Under the pieces are notes generated by a model. The model worked only from the letters and a program-made list of their open reading frames with translations, did not search any database and had not been told where the DNA came from. The position numbers and the translations under genes are program-made. A stretch of DNA of 64,000 bases, taken from NCBI RefSeq assembly GCF_017795745.1, contig NZ_CP059067.1, positions 682,001 through 746,000 of the forward strand, in the 5' to 3' direction. This stretch comes from Rhizobacter sp. AJA081-3. Its GTDB lineage: Bacteria > Pseudomonadota > Gammaproteobacteria > Burkholderiales > Burkholderiaceae_C. Shown piece after piece: positions 51,482 to 61,039 of this stretch; the stretch's first letter is position 1; each line of letters opens with the position of its first letter.

Positions 51482-52426
51482 TCATTCGATGTTTTGCACC
51501 TGCTCGCGCAGCTGCTCGATGGCCACCTTCATCTCCACCGAGATGTTGGTCAGCTCCAGCGAGGCGGCCTTCGAGGCCAGGGTGTTGGCTTCGCGCAGCA
51601 ACTCCTGCACGAGGAAATCAAGCCGCTTGCCGAGCTCGCCGCCGGCCTTGAGCAGGCGCTGGATCTCGTCGAGGTGGGCGCGCAGGCGCGCCAGTTCCTC
51701 GGCCACGTCGATGCGGATCGCGTAGGCCGCAGCCTCGTTGATGGCGCGCTCCTGCAGCGCCTCGCGCGGGATGGTCTGGCCCGCGCCGACGACCTCGAGC
51801 GCCTCCTGCCAGCGCTCGAGGAAACGCTGCTGCTGGCGCTGCACCACGGCCGGCACCAGCGGCTCGGCCTGCTTGGCCAGTTCGCGCAGGCGCTGCACGC
51901 GCTCCATCAGCACCGCCACCAGCTTGTCGCCTTCACGCGCACGCGCCTCGCGCAGGCCGTCGATGCAGCGCCTGGCCGCCTCGAGCGCCGCTTCGTCCAG
52001 TCGGGCCGGACTCGATCCGCTCTTGCACCACTGCAGGATCTCGTGCACCGACAGGCCCTGCGCCTTGGGCAGCCAGCCCTGGATCGTGCTTTCCAGCCGC
52101 GTCAGGCGGTTGAGTTGTTCGGGCTGCGGTTGCGGCCACGCGGAATCGGCCTCGGTGTGCGCATTGAGTCGCAGTTCGACCTTGCCGCGGCGCACGGCGG
52201 CACCGATCAGGTCGCGCAGGGCGGGTTCGAGCGAGCGGAACTCGTCGGGCAGGCGCAGTGCGAGGTCGAGGAAGCGGCCGTTGACGGATCGCATCTCCAC
52301 GGTCACCGAGCCTTGCGACGATGCGGGAGCGCGGTGCGTGCCAGTTTCCGCACTTCCGACCTCCTCGCCCTGGGCGGGAGCCCCCGCCGTGGCACTGGCG
52401 TAGCCGGTCATGCTGTAGACTGCCAT
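51482..52426 (-). CDS. yicC: YicC family protein (endoribonuclease-like)
   Basis: A 314-residue protein of the YicC/YloC family, reported to act as an endoribonuclease. It begins MAVYSMTGYASA, contains MRSVNGRFLDLALRLPDE, RRGKVELRLN and ends with the family C-terminus SVEMKVAIEQLREQVQNIE. Compared with the family length (about 290) it carries an extra segment of about 25 residues (Gly/Ala/Glu-rich, AGAPAQGEEVGSAETG) between SMTGYA and the conserved VEMRSVNGR. It is divergent from the kinase gene with only 29 bases between start codons. Confidence 0.9.
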   Translation of the reverse strand: MAVYSMTGYASATAGAPAQGEEVGSAETGTHRAPASSQGSVTVEMRSVNGRFLDLALRLPDEFRSLEPALRDLIGAAVRRGKVELRLNAHTEADSAWPQPQPEQLNRLTRLESTIQGWLPKAQGLSVHEILQWCKSGSSPARLDEAALEAARRCIDGLREARAREGDKLVAVLMERVQRLRELAKQAEPLVPAVVQRQQQRFLERWQEALEVVGAGQTIPREALQERAINEAAAYAIRIDVAEELARLRAHLDEIQRLLKAGGELGKRLDFLVQELLREANTLASKAASLELTNISVEMKVAIEQLREQVQNIE

Positions 52427-52455
52427 CAGGCCTTTTCCCCTCGAAAAACGCGATT

Positions 52456-53424
52456 ATGTCAAAGCCCAAACCAGCACCTTTGCCCTCCGGCACGGTGGTT
52501 GGCGGCTATCAGGTCATCAAGAAACTGGCGGCCGGTGGTTTCGGTGTCGTCTACCTCTGCGAAGACCCCGATCGACACCTCGTCGCGCTCAAGGAATACC
52601 TGCCCTCGTCGCTGGCCGAACGCTCGCCCGGCGAGCTCACGCCGCGCGTGAAGCCCGAGAAGCAGCCGCTGTACCGACTCGGCCTGAAGAGCTTCTTCGA
52701 AGAAGGCCGCTCGCTCGCGCAGATCAGCCATCCGAGCGTGGTCTCGGTGCTGAACTTCTTCCGCGAGAACGAGACCGTCTACATGGTGATGAACTACCTG
52801 CAGGGTGACACCCTGCAGGACTTCATCGTCACCGCCCGCGACCTCAAGCGTGACAAGGTGTTTCGCGAGTCGACCATCCGCTCGCTGTTCGACGAGATCC
52901 TGCGCGGCTTGCGCATCGTGCATCAGCACAAGATGCTGCACCTGGACATCAAGCCCGCGAACATCTTCATCACCAATGACAACAAGGCGGTGCTGCTGGA
53001 CTTCGGCGCGGCGCGCGAAGTGCTGAGCAAGGAAGGCAACTTCATCCGCCCGATGTACACGCCGGGATTCGCTGCGCCCGAGATGTACCGCCGCGACGGC
53101 ACGCTCGGCCCCTGGACCGACATCTACGCCATCGGCGCGTGCATCTACGCCTGCATGCAGGGCTACCCGCCCAACGACGCGCCGCAGCGCATCGAGAAGG
53201 ACCGCCTGGCGCTGTCGCTCTCGCGGCTGCGCAACGTCTACTCCGACAACCTGATCGAGGTGACGGAGTGGTGCATGTCTCTGGACCCGCTGTCGCGGCC
53301 GCAGAGCGTGTTCGCGCTGCAGAAGGAACTGGCGCGCGAGACCGAGCGCCGCTACACCAAGCTCAGCTTCAGCGAACGTCTGAAGCTGCAGATCGAGAAC
53401 CTGACCACCGGCGCCAAGGCCTGA
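52456..53424 (+). CDS. Serine/threonine protein kinase
   Basis: A 322-residue Hanks-type kinase without a membrane helix. Gly-rich loop LAAGGFGVVYL, Lys in VALKEYLP, catalytic loop HLDIKPANIF, DFG (LLDFGAAREVL), and APE in FAAPEMYRRDG are present. After the kinase fold come about 45 residues with no extra domain. It is followed 22 bases later by a PP2C phosphatase, its likely antagonist. No ribosome site is obvious before the ATG (MSKPKPAPLP), and its promoter must lie in or near yicC. Substrates unknown; the pair is conserved next to rph in Burkholderiales. Confidence 0.92.
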   Translation: MSKPKPAPLPSGTVVGGYQVIKKLAAGGFGVVYLCEDPDRHLVALKEYLPSSLAERSPGELTPRVKPEKQPLYRLGLKSFFEEGRSLAQISHPSVVSVLNFFRENETVYMVMNYLQGDTLQDFIVTARDLKRDKVFRESTIRSLFDEILRGLRIVHQHKMLHLDIKPANIFITNDNKAVLLDFGAAREVLSKEGNFIRPMYTPGFAAPEMYRRDGTLGPWTDIYAIGACIYACMQGYPPNDAPQRIEKDRLALSLSRLRNVYSDNLIEVTEWCMSLDPLSRPQSVFALQKELARETERRYTKLSFSERLKLQIENLTTGAKA

Positions 53425-53446
53425 GCGCCGGCAGGGAAGTACCTTC

Positions 53447-54361
53447 ATGCGTTTTTCTGTCTACCAGGTCAGCCGCAAGGGCGGGCGCGAAAAGAACGAA
53501 GACCGCATGGGCTATTGCTACACGCGGGATTCGGGCCTGTTCGCCCTGGCCGACGGCATGGGCGGCCACCCCGAGGGCGAGGTCGCCTCGCAGCTCGCGC
53601 TGCAGACGCTGGCCGCGATGTTCCAGCGCGACTCCAAGCCCACGCTGCCCGACCCGATGCGATTCCTCAACGAATCGATCATCGCCGGCCACCACCAGCT
53701 GCTGCGCTACGCCACGCAGAAGGCGCTGATCGACACGCCGCGCACCACCATCGTCGCCTGCCTGCTGCAGGGCAACGCGGCCTACTGGGCACACTGCGGC
53801 GACTCGCGGCTGTACATGGTGCGCGGCGACAAGCTGATCGCCCGCACGCGCGACCACTCGTATTCCGAGCTGCAGGAGACCATGAGCCAGGTCGTGCCCA
53901 TGGGCGAGCGCTTCAACCGCAACGTGCTGTTCACCTGCCTGGGCAGCCCGGGCAAGCCGGTGGTCGACACCGTCGGCCCGCTGCTGCTGCAATCCGGCGA
54001 CCGCCTGCTGCTGTGCAGCGACGGCCTGTGGAGCAGCGTCGCCGATGCCGAGATCACCAACCAGCTGTCGCGCAACGCGATCTCCGACGCCGTACCCGAG
54101 CTCGTCGAGCAGGCGCTGCGCAACGGCGGCCCGAAGAGCGACAACGTCTCGGTGCTGGCCGTCGAGTGGGAAGCCGCCGAGGACAGCGACAGCGGCATGG
54201 GCATCTCCACGCAGTCGCTCGGCGAGGAGGTCTTCGCCTCGACCATCCAGGCCAGCGTGATGGGCACCGACGCGCCGGACGAACTCGACGACGCCGAGAT
54301 CGAGCGCTCGATCCGCGAGATCAACGAAGCGATCCGCCGATCTTCCCAGAAGAAGAGCTGA
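53447..54361 (+). CDS. PP2C-family protein phosphatase
   Basis: A 304-residue serine/threonine phosphatase. Metal-binding residues appear in [24 protein letters not shown] and [24 protein letters not shown] and [12 protein letters not shown], the usual PP2C/Stp1 pattern. The C-terminal 50 residues are acidic and Ser-rich ([19 protein letters not shown]). No membrane helix. It is coupled to the kinase gene and likely reverses its phosphorylations. Confidence 0.93.
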   Translation: MRFSVYQVSRKGGREKNEDRMGYCYTRDSGLFALADGMGGHPEGEVASQLALQTLAAMFQRDSKPTLPDPMRFLNESIIAGHHQLLRYATQKALIDTPRTTIVACLLQGNAAYWAHCGDSRLYMVRGDKLIARTRDHSYSELQETMSQVVPMGERFNRNVLFTCLGSPGKPVVDTVGPLLLQSGDRLLLCSDGLWSSVADAEITNQLSRNAISDAVPELVEQALRNGGPKSDNVSVLAVEWEAAEDSDSGMGISTQSLGEEVFASTIQASVMGTDAPDELDDAEIERSIREINEAIRRSSQKKS

Positions 54362-54389
54362 TCTCGCAGCACGCTGCGACAATCGCAGC

Positions 54390-55118
54390 ATGACTACCTT
54401 CCATCGCACGCAAGGCCGTGCCGCTGACTCCCTGCGTCCGGTCACCATCACGCGCCACTACACACGCCACGCCGAAGGCTCGGTGCTCGTCGCTTTCGGC
54501 GACACCAAGGTGCTGTGCACCGCCTCCGTGGAGGAGAAGGTGCCGCCGCACAAGCGCGGCAGCGGCGAGGGCTGGGTGACGGCGGAGTACGGCATGCTGC
54601 CGCGCTCGACGCACACGCGCAGCGACCGCGAAGCGGCCAAGGGCAAGCAGAGCGGGCGAACGCAGGAGATCCAGCGCCTGATCGGCCGCTCGATGCGCTG
54701 CGTGTTCGACCTCAAGGCGCTGGGCGAGCGCACCATCTCGCTGGACTGCGACGTCATCCAGGCTGACGGCGGCACGCGCACCGCGGCGATCACCGGCGCC
54801 TTCGTCGCTGCGCACGACGCGGTGAGCTGGCTGCAATCGCAGGGCAAGCTGCAGGCCTCGCCGATCCGCGAGTTCGTCGCCGCGGTGTCGGTGGGCATCG
54901 TCGAAGGCACGCCACTGCTCGACCTCGAATACGTCGAGGACTCGGCCTGCGACACCGACATGAACGTGGTGATGACTGCCGCGGGCGGCTACGTCGAGGT
55001 GCAGGGCACCGCCGAGGGCGCCGCCTTTTCGCACGCCGAGATGGCCACGCTGCTGGCGCTGGCCGACAAGGGCATCCGCGAGCTGGTGCTGGCGCAGAAG
55101 GCCGCGCTCGCCGTCTGA
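54390..55118 (+). CDS. rph: Ribonuclease PH
   Basis: RNase PH trims tRNA 3' ends using phosphate. The 242-residue protein has the family landmarks [73 protein letters not shown] and the acidic metal site [13 protein letters not shown]. Length is standard. It lies 28 bases after the PP2C gene and 2 bases before rdgB, so kinase-phosphatase-rph-rdgB-hemW read as one run. Confidence 0.97.
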   Translation: MTTFHRTQGRAADSLRPVTITRHYTRHAEGSVLVAFGDTKVLCTASVEEKVPPHKRGSGEGWVTAEYGMLPRSTHTRSDREAAKGKQSGRTQEIQRLIGRSMRCVFDLKALGERTISLDCDVIQADGGTRTAAITGAFVAAHDAVSWLQSQGKLQASPIREFVAAVSVGIVEGTPLLDLEYVEDSACDTDMNVVMTAAGGYVEVQGTAEGAAFSHAEMATLLALADKGIRELVLAQKAALAV

Positions 55119-55120
55119 AC

Positions 55121-55750
55121 ATGCGGCTGGTACTCGCCTCCAACAACGCGAAGAAGCTCGCCGAGCTGAAGGCGCTGTTCGATGCGCTGCCGCTGGACAT
55201 CGTCACGCAGGGCTCGCTCGGCGTGGCAGAGGCCGAGGAGCCGCACCACACCTTCATCGAGAACGCGCTGGCCAAGGCGCGGCATGCCGCGCAGGCGATC
55301 GGCGGCGCGGCGATCGCCGACGACTCGGGCCTGTGCGTCGATGCGCTGGGCGGTTTGCCTGGCGTGGCTTCAGCGCACTTCGCGAGCGTCGAGCTGCCGG
55401 CGGCCGAGCGCGAGGTGCAGCGCAGCGTGCAGGACGCGGCCAACAACGCGCTGCTGCTGCAGCGCCTGCAGGGTGCGACTGACCGCCGCGCGAAGTTCGT
55501 CAGCACCCTGGTCGCGCTGCGCTCGGCCGACGACCCCGAGCCGCTGGTCGCGGTGGGGCGCTGGCAAGGCGAGATCATCGAGGCGCCGCGCGGCGCCGGC
55601 GGCTTCGGCTATGACCCGCTGATGTTCATCCCGGCACTGGCCAGCAGCGTCGCCGAGCTCGATGCAGCCACCAAGAACGCGCACAGCCACCGCGCGCTGG
55701 CCGCGGCGCAGATGGTGGCGCTGATGCGCTCGGCCTGGCACCTTGGCTGA
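55121..55750 (+). CDS. rdgB: XTP/dITP diphosphatase (non-canonical purine NTPase)
   Basis: RdgB removes dITP, XTP and ITP from the nucleotide pool. The 209-residue protein begins RLVLASNNAKKLAELKAL, with EPHHTFIENALAKARHAA, IADDSGLCVDALGG and GFGYDPLMFIP (the metal/substrate sites), and ends with NAHSHRALA. It follows rph by 2 bases and overlaps the hemW TTG start by 8 bases. Confidence 0.96.
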   Translation: MRLVLASNNAKKLAELKALFDALPLDIVTQGSLGVAEAEEPHHTFIENALAKARHAAQAIGGAAIADDSGLCVDALGGLPGVASAHFASVELPAAEREVQRSVQDAANNALLLQRLQGATDRRAKFVSTLVALRSADDPEPLVAVGRWQGEIIEAPRGAGGFGYDPLMFIPALASSVAELDAATKNAHSHRALAAAQMVALMRSAWHLG

Positions 55751-56987
55751 AGGCATTCCGATCCGGCCGGCGGAGCCGCCGCCGGAATCGACCGCCGAGC
55801 GCCTGGCGCGCTACATGCGGTTGGGCACGCTGTCGATGCCGGCCCTGCCGCCGCTGTCGCTGTACGTGCACCTGCCCTGGTGCCTGAAGAAGTGCCCCTA
55901 CTGCGACTTCAACAGCCACGAGTGGCGCGATGGCGGTGGGCCGCCCGAGGCGCGCTATCTCGACGCGCTGCGCGCCGACCTCGAGGCCGCGCTGCCCTTC
56001 GTGTGGGGCCGGCGCGTGGTCAGCGTCTTCATCGGCGGCGGCACGCCCAGCCTGTTCTCGCCCGACGCCATCGGCACGCTGATCGCCGACATCCGCGCAC
56101 GCCTGCCGCTGGAGCCCAGCTGCGAGATCACGCTGGAGGCCAACCCCGGCACCTTCGAGCGCAACCGCTTCCGCGCCTTTCGCGAGGCCGGCGTGACGCG
56201 CCTGTCGATCGGCGTGCAGAGCTTCGACGATGCGCGCCTGCAGTCGCTCGGACGGGTGCACGACGCGGCGCAGGCGCGCGCCGCGATCGAGGAGGCGGCG
56301 CGTTGCTTCGACACCTTCAACATCGACCTGATGTACGCGCTGCCGGGTCAGACGACGGCCGACCTGGCACGCGAGCTCGACACCGCGCTTGCTTTCGCGC
56401 CGCCCCATCTATCGATCTACCACCTGACGATCGAGCCGAACACCGTGTTCGCGAACGCGCCTCCGCCGGGTTTGCCCGACGACGACCTGTCGTCCGACAT
56501 GCTGGACCTGATCACCGAGCGCACCGCGGCCACCGGGCTGCAGCGCTACGAGGTCTCGGCCTTCGCGCAGCCGGGGCATCGCTGCGTGCACAACCTGAAC
56601 TACTGGAACTTCGGCGACTACCTGGGCATCGGCGCCGGTGCGCACGGAAAGCTGAGCTTCCCGCACCGCGTGGTGCGCCAGGTGCGCTGGCGGGATCCGG
56701 CCACCTACATGGCGCGTGCGCTGGCTGGTCAGGCGGTGTCGAACGACGAGGAGGTGTCGCGCCGCGCGTTGCCCTTCGAGTACATGCTCAACGCGCTGCG
56801 CCTGCGCGAGGGGTTCGAGCTTGCGCGCTTCACCGAACGCACGGGCTTGCCGCAATCGGCCATCGACGCGTCGTTGAACGAGGCCGTGCAGCGCGGCCTC
56901 ATCGAGCGCGACGGCGCCTGGCTGCGGCCGACGCCGCGGGGCTTCGACTTCCTGTCGGACCTGCAGGCGCTGTTTCTGGAGGACTGA
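55743..56987 (+). CDS. hemW: Heme chaperone HemW
   Basis: HemW is a radical-SAM-related protein that inserts heme; it is often misnamed coproporphyrinogen oxidase. The cluster-binding CLKKCPYC (C-x3-C-x2-C) is at about residue 45, followed by VFIGGGTPSLFSP, LEANPGTFE and SIGVQSFDD. VHNLNYWNFGD contains the HNxxYW motif of HemW and absent from HemN. The 414-residue reading starts at a TTG overlapping rdgB; an ATG at 55815 would remove 24 residues that look unconserved. The C-terminal end is overlapped by the LysR gene on the other strand. Confidence 0.94.
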   Translation: MAEGIPIRPAEPPPESTAERLARYMRLGTLSMPALPPLSLYVHLPWCLKKCPYCDFNSHEWRDGGGPPEARYLDALRADLEAALPFVWGRRVVSVFIGGGTPSLFSPDAIGTLIADIRARLPLEPSCEITLEANPGTFERNRFRAFREAGVTRLSIGVQSFDDARLQSLGRVHDAAQARAAIEEAARCFDTFNIDLMYALPGQTTADLARELDTALAFAPPHLSIYHLTIEPNTVFANAPPPGLPDDDLSSDMLDLITERTAATGLQRYEVSAFAQPGHRCVHNLNYWNFGDYLGIGAGAHGKLSFPHRVVRQVRWRDPATYMARALAGQAVSNDEEVSRRALPFEYMLNALRLREGFELARFTERTGLPQSAIDASLNEAVQRGLIERDGAWLRPTPRGFDFLSDLQALFLED

Positions 56988-57879
56988 GCGGGGCCGCGGC
57001 GCGGTCGAGTTCTTCGCGCAGCCACGCCCGCAGGGCCACCAGCGGTGGCCAGTTGGCCAGCGCTGGTGGGTAGACCAGCCAGTAGGGGTAGGCGTCGGGG
57101 TCATCCAGCGCCACCGTCGACAGGCGCACCAGCCGGCCGCGTTGCAGCGCGTCGGCCGCCAGGACCTCGCGCGCCAGCGCCAGGCCGAGGTCCTGCTCGG
57201 CGGCCTGCAGCATCATGCCGGCGTCGTTGAACTCGGCCACCGGCTTGATGCGGACCCGGTGGCCGGACAACGCGAACCAGCGCTGCCACATCGGCCCGTC
57301 GCCCAGCAGGGGTTCGTGCGCGAGCGATTCCGCCGGCGAACCGAGCAGCCGGCGTGCCGCCTGCGGCGAGCCCACCACGATCCAGGGCGAATCGAGCAGT
57401 TGTTCGGCCACCAGGCCACGCCACGGGCCGCTGCCGGTGCGCAGCGCCGCGTGGTAGCCGTCCCGCTCCAGGTCCACGATCTGCTGCGAGGCGTGCAGTT
57501 CCAGCGCGATCTGCGGATGGCGATCGCGCCAGGCGCCCATGCGCGGCAGCAACCAGCGTTGCGCGAAGGAGGGCAGCGAGGTGACGCGCAGTGTCTCGTC
57601 GTCGGAACCGCTGGCCGCAGCCGAAGCGATCCGCAGGCCTTCGTCGAGTTGCGCGAGCGCCGGCTCCACGGCGCGCAGGAAGGCGCTGCCGGCCGCGTTC
57701 AGCACGATGCGCCGGCCGTTCCGATCGAACAGCTGGAAGCCGATCTGCTCCTCCAGCAGCCGCAGCTGCTGGCTCACCGCACTGTGCGTGAGGTGCAACT
57801 GCTCCGCCGCGGCGCGCAGGTTCTGCAGGCGGGCAAGGGTGCGGAAGGCGGGCAGCGTGTGCAGCGGCAGGCGGGCCAT
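56899..57879 (-). CDS. LysR-family transcriptional regulator (GcvA-like)
   Basis: A 326-residue regulator with an N-terminal helix-turn-helix (LPAFRTLARLQNLRAAAEQLHLTHSAVSQQLRLLE; only landmark blocks such as LTHSAVSQQLRLLE matter) and an effector domain of the GcvA/AmpR-like branch. The last about 30 residues are Pro/Ser/Arg-rich and are read antisense to the end of hemW (89 bases). The start MARLPLHTLP at 57879 is preferred over two further-up ATGs. It is divergent from the DUF1127 gene, and a T-N11-A palindrome lies 6 bases upstream of its start. Confidence 0.88.
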   Translation of the reverse strand: MARLPLHTLPAFRTLARLQNLRAAAEQLHLTHSAVSQQLRLLEEQIGFQLFDRNGRRIVLNAAGSAFLRAVEPALAQLDEGLRIASAAASGSDDETLRVTSLPSFAQRWLLPRMGAWRDRHPQIALELHASQQIVDLERDGYHAALRTGSGPWRGLVAEQLLDSPWIVVGSPQAARRLLGSPAESLAHEPLLGDGPMWQRWFALSGHRVRIKPVAEFNDAGMMLQAAEQDLGLALAREVLAADALQRGRLVRLSTVALDDPDAYPYWLVYPPALANWPPLVALRAWLREELDRAAAPLSPPETAPAGPTGSRSPAASAAARRRRAR

Positions 57880-57884
57880 GCTGT

Positions 57885-57897
57885 TCAGCATAGCTGA
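57885..57897. promoter_or_regulatory. LysR-type T-N11-A palindrome
   Basis: TCAGC-ATA-GCTGA is a perfect palindrome with the T-N11-A spacing of LysR binding sites. It lies just upstream of the lysR-type start and 80 bases before the DUF1127 start, so it may mediate autoregulation and control of the divergent gene. Confidence 0.45.
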
Positions 57898-57976
57898 CCA
57901 AGCTGGGCGGAACAAGTCAATTCCATCGCGCCAGCTGGGCTCCTATGCTTACCAGCACGAACCCAAGGAGCACGCC

Positions 57977-58240
57977 ATGACGTCCACCACCATCCACCTT
58001 CGCCGTTCCTGGATCGCCCGCGCTGCCGAGGCCGTCAGCGACGCCTGGGCCACGCTGCAGCGCCGCTGGCGCGAGCGCCGCGAGATGCAGGACCTGAACG
58101 AACTCGACGAGGCCACCCTGCGCGACATGGGCATGCCGCTGTGGATGCAGGAAGAGGCCCGCGCCCGGCGCGACCAGCGCGACATGCGCAACGCCATCGA
58201 CAGCCTGCGAGACCGTTCCGGCCCCGGCCGCTTCTACTGA
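57977..58240 (+). CDS. DUF1127 protein
   Basis: A small (87 residues) basic, Arg-rich protein. The C-terminal half WRERREMQDLNELDEATLRDMGMP is the DUF1127 signature; the LDEATLRDMG part is typical. Small DUF1127 proteins in other proteobacteria influence RNA turnover and phosphate or carbon metabolism, but function here is unknown. A GGAG ribosome site precedes the ATG. The gene is divergent from the LysR regulator and convergent with cheB, 13 bases away. Confidence 0.85.
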   Translation: MTSTTIHLRRSWIARAAEAVSDAWATLQRRWRERREMQDLNELDEATLRDMGMPLWMQEEARARRDQRDMRNAIDSLRDRSGPGRFY

Positions 58241-58253
58241 GACCGGGTCGGGA

Positions 58254-59360
58254 TCAGACCCGGTTCAGCGACATGCCCGAGGTGCTGCGCAAGCGCTCGA
58301 TGAGCTTGGGCGCGATCTGCGTCAGCGGCAGCACCTCGTGCGAGGCGCCGTGCGCGATGGCCTCGCGCGGCATGCCGAAGACGACGCAGCTCGCCTCGTC
58401 CTGCACGAGGTTGTAGCTGCCGGCGTCGCGCATCTCGCGCATCGCCTTGGCACCGTCGGCGCCCATGCCGGTGAGCATGATGCCCAACGCATTCGGCCCG
58501 ACCACGCGGGCGGCGGACTTGAACAGCACCTCGACCGAGGGCATGTGGCGGTTCACCGGCTCGCCGGCCTGCACGCGGGCGATGTAGTTGGCGCCGCTGC
58601 GCTCCACGCTCAGGTGCTGGCCGCCGGGGGCGATGTAGGCATGGCCGGGCAGCACGCGCTCGCCGTCGCGCGCCTCCGCCACGCGGATGCGGCACAGCCC
58701 GTCCAGGCGGGCGGCATAACTCTTCGTGAATCCGGGCGGCATGTGCTGCGTGATCATCACCGCCGGCGAATCCGGCGGCAGCTGCATGAGCACTTCCTTG
58801 GTGGCCTCGGTGCCGCCGGTGGAGGCGCCGATGAAGATGATCTTCTCGGTCGACAGGCGGCCGATGCCGGCCACCGGCGCCGGCCGGGCCGGCGCGCCGT
58901 CCAGAGCGCCGGGCGCGGTGGGATGCGCCGCGGGCGGCGGCGTGGTCAGCCGCCGCAGGTGGGCCTTCGATGCGATGCGCACCTTGTCGGTGATGTCTTC
59001 GGCGAGCAAACGCAGGCCGTCGGCCACGCCGATCTTCGGCTTGGCGACGAAGTCCACCGCACCAAGCTCCAGCGCGCGCAGCGTGACGTCGGCGCCGCGC
59101 TCGGTCAGCGTCGACACCATCACCACCGGGGTGGGCCGCAGGCGCATCAGCTTGCCGAGGAAGTCGATGCCGTCCATGCGCGGCATCTCCACGTCCAGCG
59201 TGATCACATCCGGATTGGTGTTGCGGATCATCTCGCGGGCGATGAACGGATCCGCCGCCGCACCCACGCATTCCATGTCCGGCTGGCGGTTGATGATCTC
59301 CGTCAGCAGGCTGCGCACCAGGGCCGAATCGTCGACCACCACCACGCGCGTCTTGGCCAT
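58254..59360 (-). CDS. cheB: Chemotaxis response regulator methylesterase CheB
   Basis: CheB removes methyl groups from chemoreceptors after phosphorylation by CheA. The 368-residue protein has a receiver with DD at 10-11, D56 ([11 protein letters not shown]), [10 protein letters not shown] and AKPK, a Pro/Ala-rich linker (about 140-175) and the esterase domain with Ser in [10 protein letters not shown], His in [10 protein letters not shown] and Asp in TGMGADGAK. The start at [11 protein letters not shown] is chosen. Last of three genes cheR-cheD-cheB on the - strand, 28 bases after cheD. Confidence 0.96.
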   Translation of the reverse strand: MAKTRVVVVDDSALVRSLLTEIINRQPDMECVGAAADPFIAREMIRNTNPDVITLDVEMPRMDGIDFLGKLMRLRPTPVVMVSTLTERGADVTLRALELGAVDFVAKPKIGVADGLRLLAEDITDKVRIASKAHLRRLTTPPPAAHPTAPGALDGAPARPAPVAGIGRLSTEKIIFIGASTGGTEATKEVLMQLPPDSPAVMITQHMPPGFTKSYAARLDGLCRIRVAEARDGERVLPGHAYIAPGGQHLSVERSGANYIARVQAGEPVNRHMPSVEVLFKSAARVVGPNALGIMLTGMGADGAKAMREMRDAGSYNLVQDEASCVVFGMPREAIAHGASHEVLPLTQIAPKLIERLRSTSGMSLNRV

Positions 59361-59388
59361 GTTCGCTGCCTCCTCGCGTACTTCGTTG

Positions 59389-60045
59389 TCAGAACAGGTC
59401 GACCGAGCCGGCGCCACTGGCCGCCGGCGTCGTCTTCTGCGCCGCGGCGCGCTCCTGTGCCACCAGCGCTTCCGGGTTGGTCGGCGACAGCCGCTTGACC
59501 ATCGCCTTGCCGCTGTGCGGCAGGAAGCACACCTTGCGCGGGTAGACGTCCATCACGTCCTTCGACACGACGGGGATGCGTTCGGTCTTCAGGTAGTCGA
59601 GCACGAAGCTGGTGTTGCGCTCGCCCACGTTCATCGTGCTCATGCCGGCAATCACCTGGCCGCCGCCGAAGACCTTCGCCTCCAGCGTGGAGCGCGTCGC
59701 GCCGCGCTTCATCAGCTCGTTGATGAGCAGTTCCATCGCGTAGGAGCCATAGCGGCCGCTGTCCATGCCGCCGCCGCTGGCGCCGTCGGGCAGCATGAAG
59801 TGGTTCATGCCACCGACATGGGCGTTGCGGTCCCACAGGCAGGCGGCAATGCACGAGCCCAGCGTGGTCATGATCAGCATGTCCTCGTCGTGCACGAAGT
59901 ACTCGCCGGGGAGGATCTTCACGGCGTCGTTCTTGAAGTGCGCGTCGTAGAAGAAGAACGAGGCCTCGCCGGGCTTGCGGGACTGCGCCTTGAGCTGGGC
60001 GAGTCGCGAGCCGGGTGCAGCGTTGATGCTCTGGGGCAGGGCCAT
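59389..60045 (-). CDS. cheD: Chemoreceptor glutamine deamidase CheD
   Basis: CheD deamidates specific Gln residues of chemoreceptors and helps tune the adaptation system. The 218-residue protein has the active-site Cys in [13 protein letters not shown] and the conserved His in [10 protein letters not shown], followed by [19 protein letters not shown] and the FGGGQVI segment. The C-terminal 30 residues are Ala/Gln-rich. It lies between cheR (48 bases upstream) and cheB (28 bases downstream). Confidence 0.95.
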   Translation of the reverse strand: MALPQSINAAPGSRLAQLKAQSRKPGEASFFFYDAHFKNDAVKILPGEYFVHDEDMLIMTTLGSCIAACLWDRNAHVGGMNHFMLPDGASGGGMDSGRYGSYAMELLINELMKRGATRSTLEAKVFGGGQVIAGMSTMNVGERNTSFVLDYLKTERIPVVSKDVMDVYPRKVCFLPHSGKAMVKRLSPTNPEALVAQERAAAQKTTPAASGAGSVDLF

Positions 60046-60092
60046 GGTGAATCCGATATCGGCGTTGCGTGTGCGTGGCTGAAGCGCGTGCC

Positions 60093-60980
60093 TCAGACCC
60101 GCTCGTAGATCGTCTTGCCGCGCAGGCGGAACAACTCGCGCGAATCGGAGAAGTTCTCCGAGTGGCCGACGTAGAGCAGGCCCTTGGGCTTCATCACCGC
60201 ATGGATGCGCTCGAGCACACGCTTCTGCGTGGCCGCATCGAAGTAGATCATCACGTTGCGGCAGAAGACGATGTCGAACGGCTCGCCGAGCGACCACTGC
60301 GCCGCCATCAGGTTGTGCGTGCGGAATTCGATCAGCTTGGTCAGCTCCGGGCGGATGCGCATGAAGCCGGCGTTCGCGCCGGTGCCGCGCTGGCAATGGC
60401 GGCGCAGCCGTTCGGGCGACAGGCCGCGGGCATCGGCCGGGTAGACACCGCGGCTGGCGGTGGACAGGACCTTGGTGTCGATGTCGCTGGCGACGATGCG
60501 CGCACCGGTGTTGGCGCCCAGCGTCTCGACCACGGTCATCGCGATCGAGTAGGGCTCCTCGCCGGTGGAGGCGGCGTTGCACCAGATGCGCGGGCTGGCC
60601 ACGCCGCGCGACTTCAGGTCCTCGACCAGCGCATGGAAGTGGTGGTCTTCGCGGAAGAAGGCCGTCAGATTGGTGGTCAGGCAGTTGATGAACTCCTGCC
60701 ATTCCTGCTCGCCGCCCGGGCCGGAGTGCGTCTCCAGCCATTGCAGGTAGCTGCCGAAGCTGCGGTGCCCGGTCTCGCGCAGTCGGCGCGACAGTCTGCT
60801 GTAGACCATGGCCTGCTTGCCCGCGTGCAGGCTGATGCCGGCGCGCTGGTAGATGAGGGCGCGAACGCGCTCGAAGTCGGCCTGGCTGAAGCTGAACTCC
60901 TGGTCTGCGCCGTTCCCGGTCGCGGCAGGCGCACTGGGGGCGGCGGGCCTGGGCGTGGCGGTTGAGGCGAGGGCATTCAT
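60093..60980 (-). CDS. cheR: Chemotaxis protein methyltransferase CheR
   Basis: CheR methylates chemoreceptor glutamates using S-adenosylmethionine. The 295-residue protein has an Ala/Pro-rich leader, the N-terminal helical domain (FSQADFERVRALIYQRAGISLH) and the methyltransferase fold with IWCNAASTGEEPYSIAMTV (SAM motif), DIDTKVLSTAS and FDIVFCRNVMIYFD. It is first in cheR-cheD-cheB. A candidate sigma-28 promoter is 60 bases upstream. The methyl-accepting receptor in this window (9111) is 50 kb away. Confidence 0.96.
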   Translation of the reverse strand: MNALASTATPRPAAPSAPAATGNGADQEFSFSQADFERVRALIYQRAGISLHAGKQAMVYSRLSRRLRETGHRSFGSYLQWLETHSGPGGEQEWQEFINCLTTNLTAFFREDHHFHALVEDLKSRGVASPRIWCNAASTGEEPYSIAMTVVETLGANTGARIVASDIDTKVLSTASRGVYPADARGLSPERLRRHCQRGTGANAGFMRIRPELTKLIEFRTHNLMAAQWSLGEPFDIVFCRNVMIYFDAATQKRVLERIHAVMKPKGLLYVGHSENFSDSRELFRLRGKTIYERV

Positions 60981-61039
60981 GCGGACTCCCGGTATGAGGC
61001 GTCCAGGGCCAGGCGGCTCCGGCGACGCGGTCTGATGGG

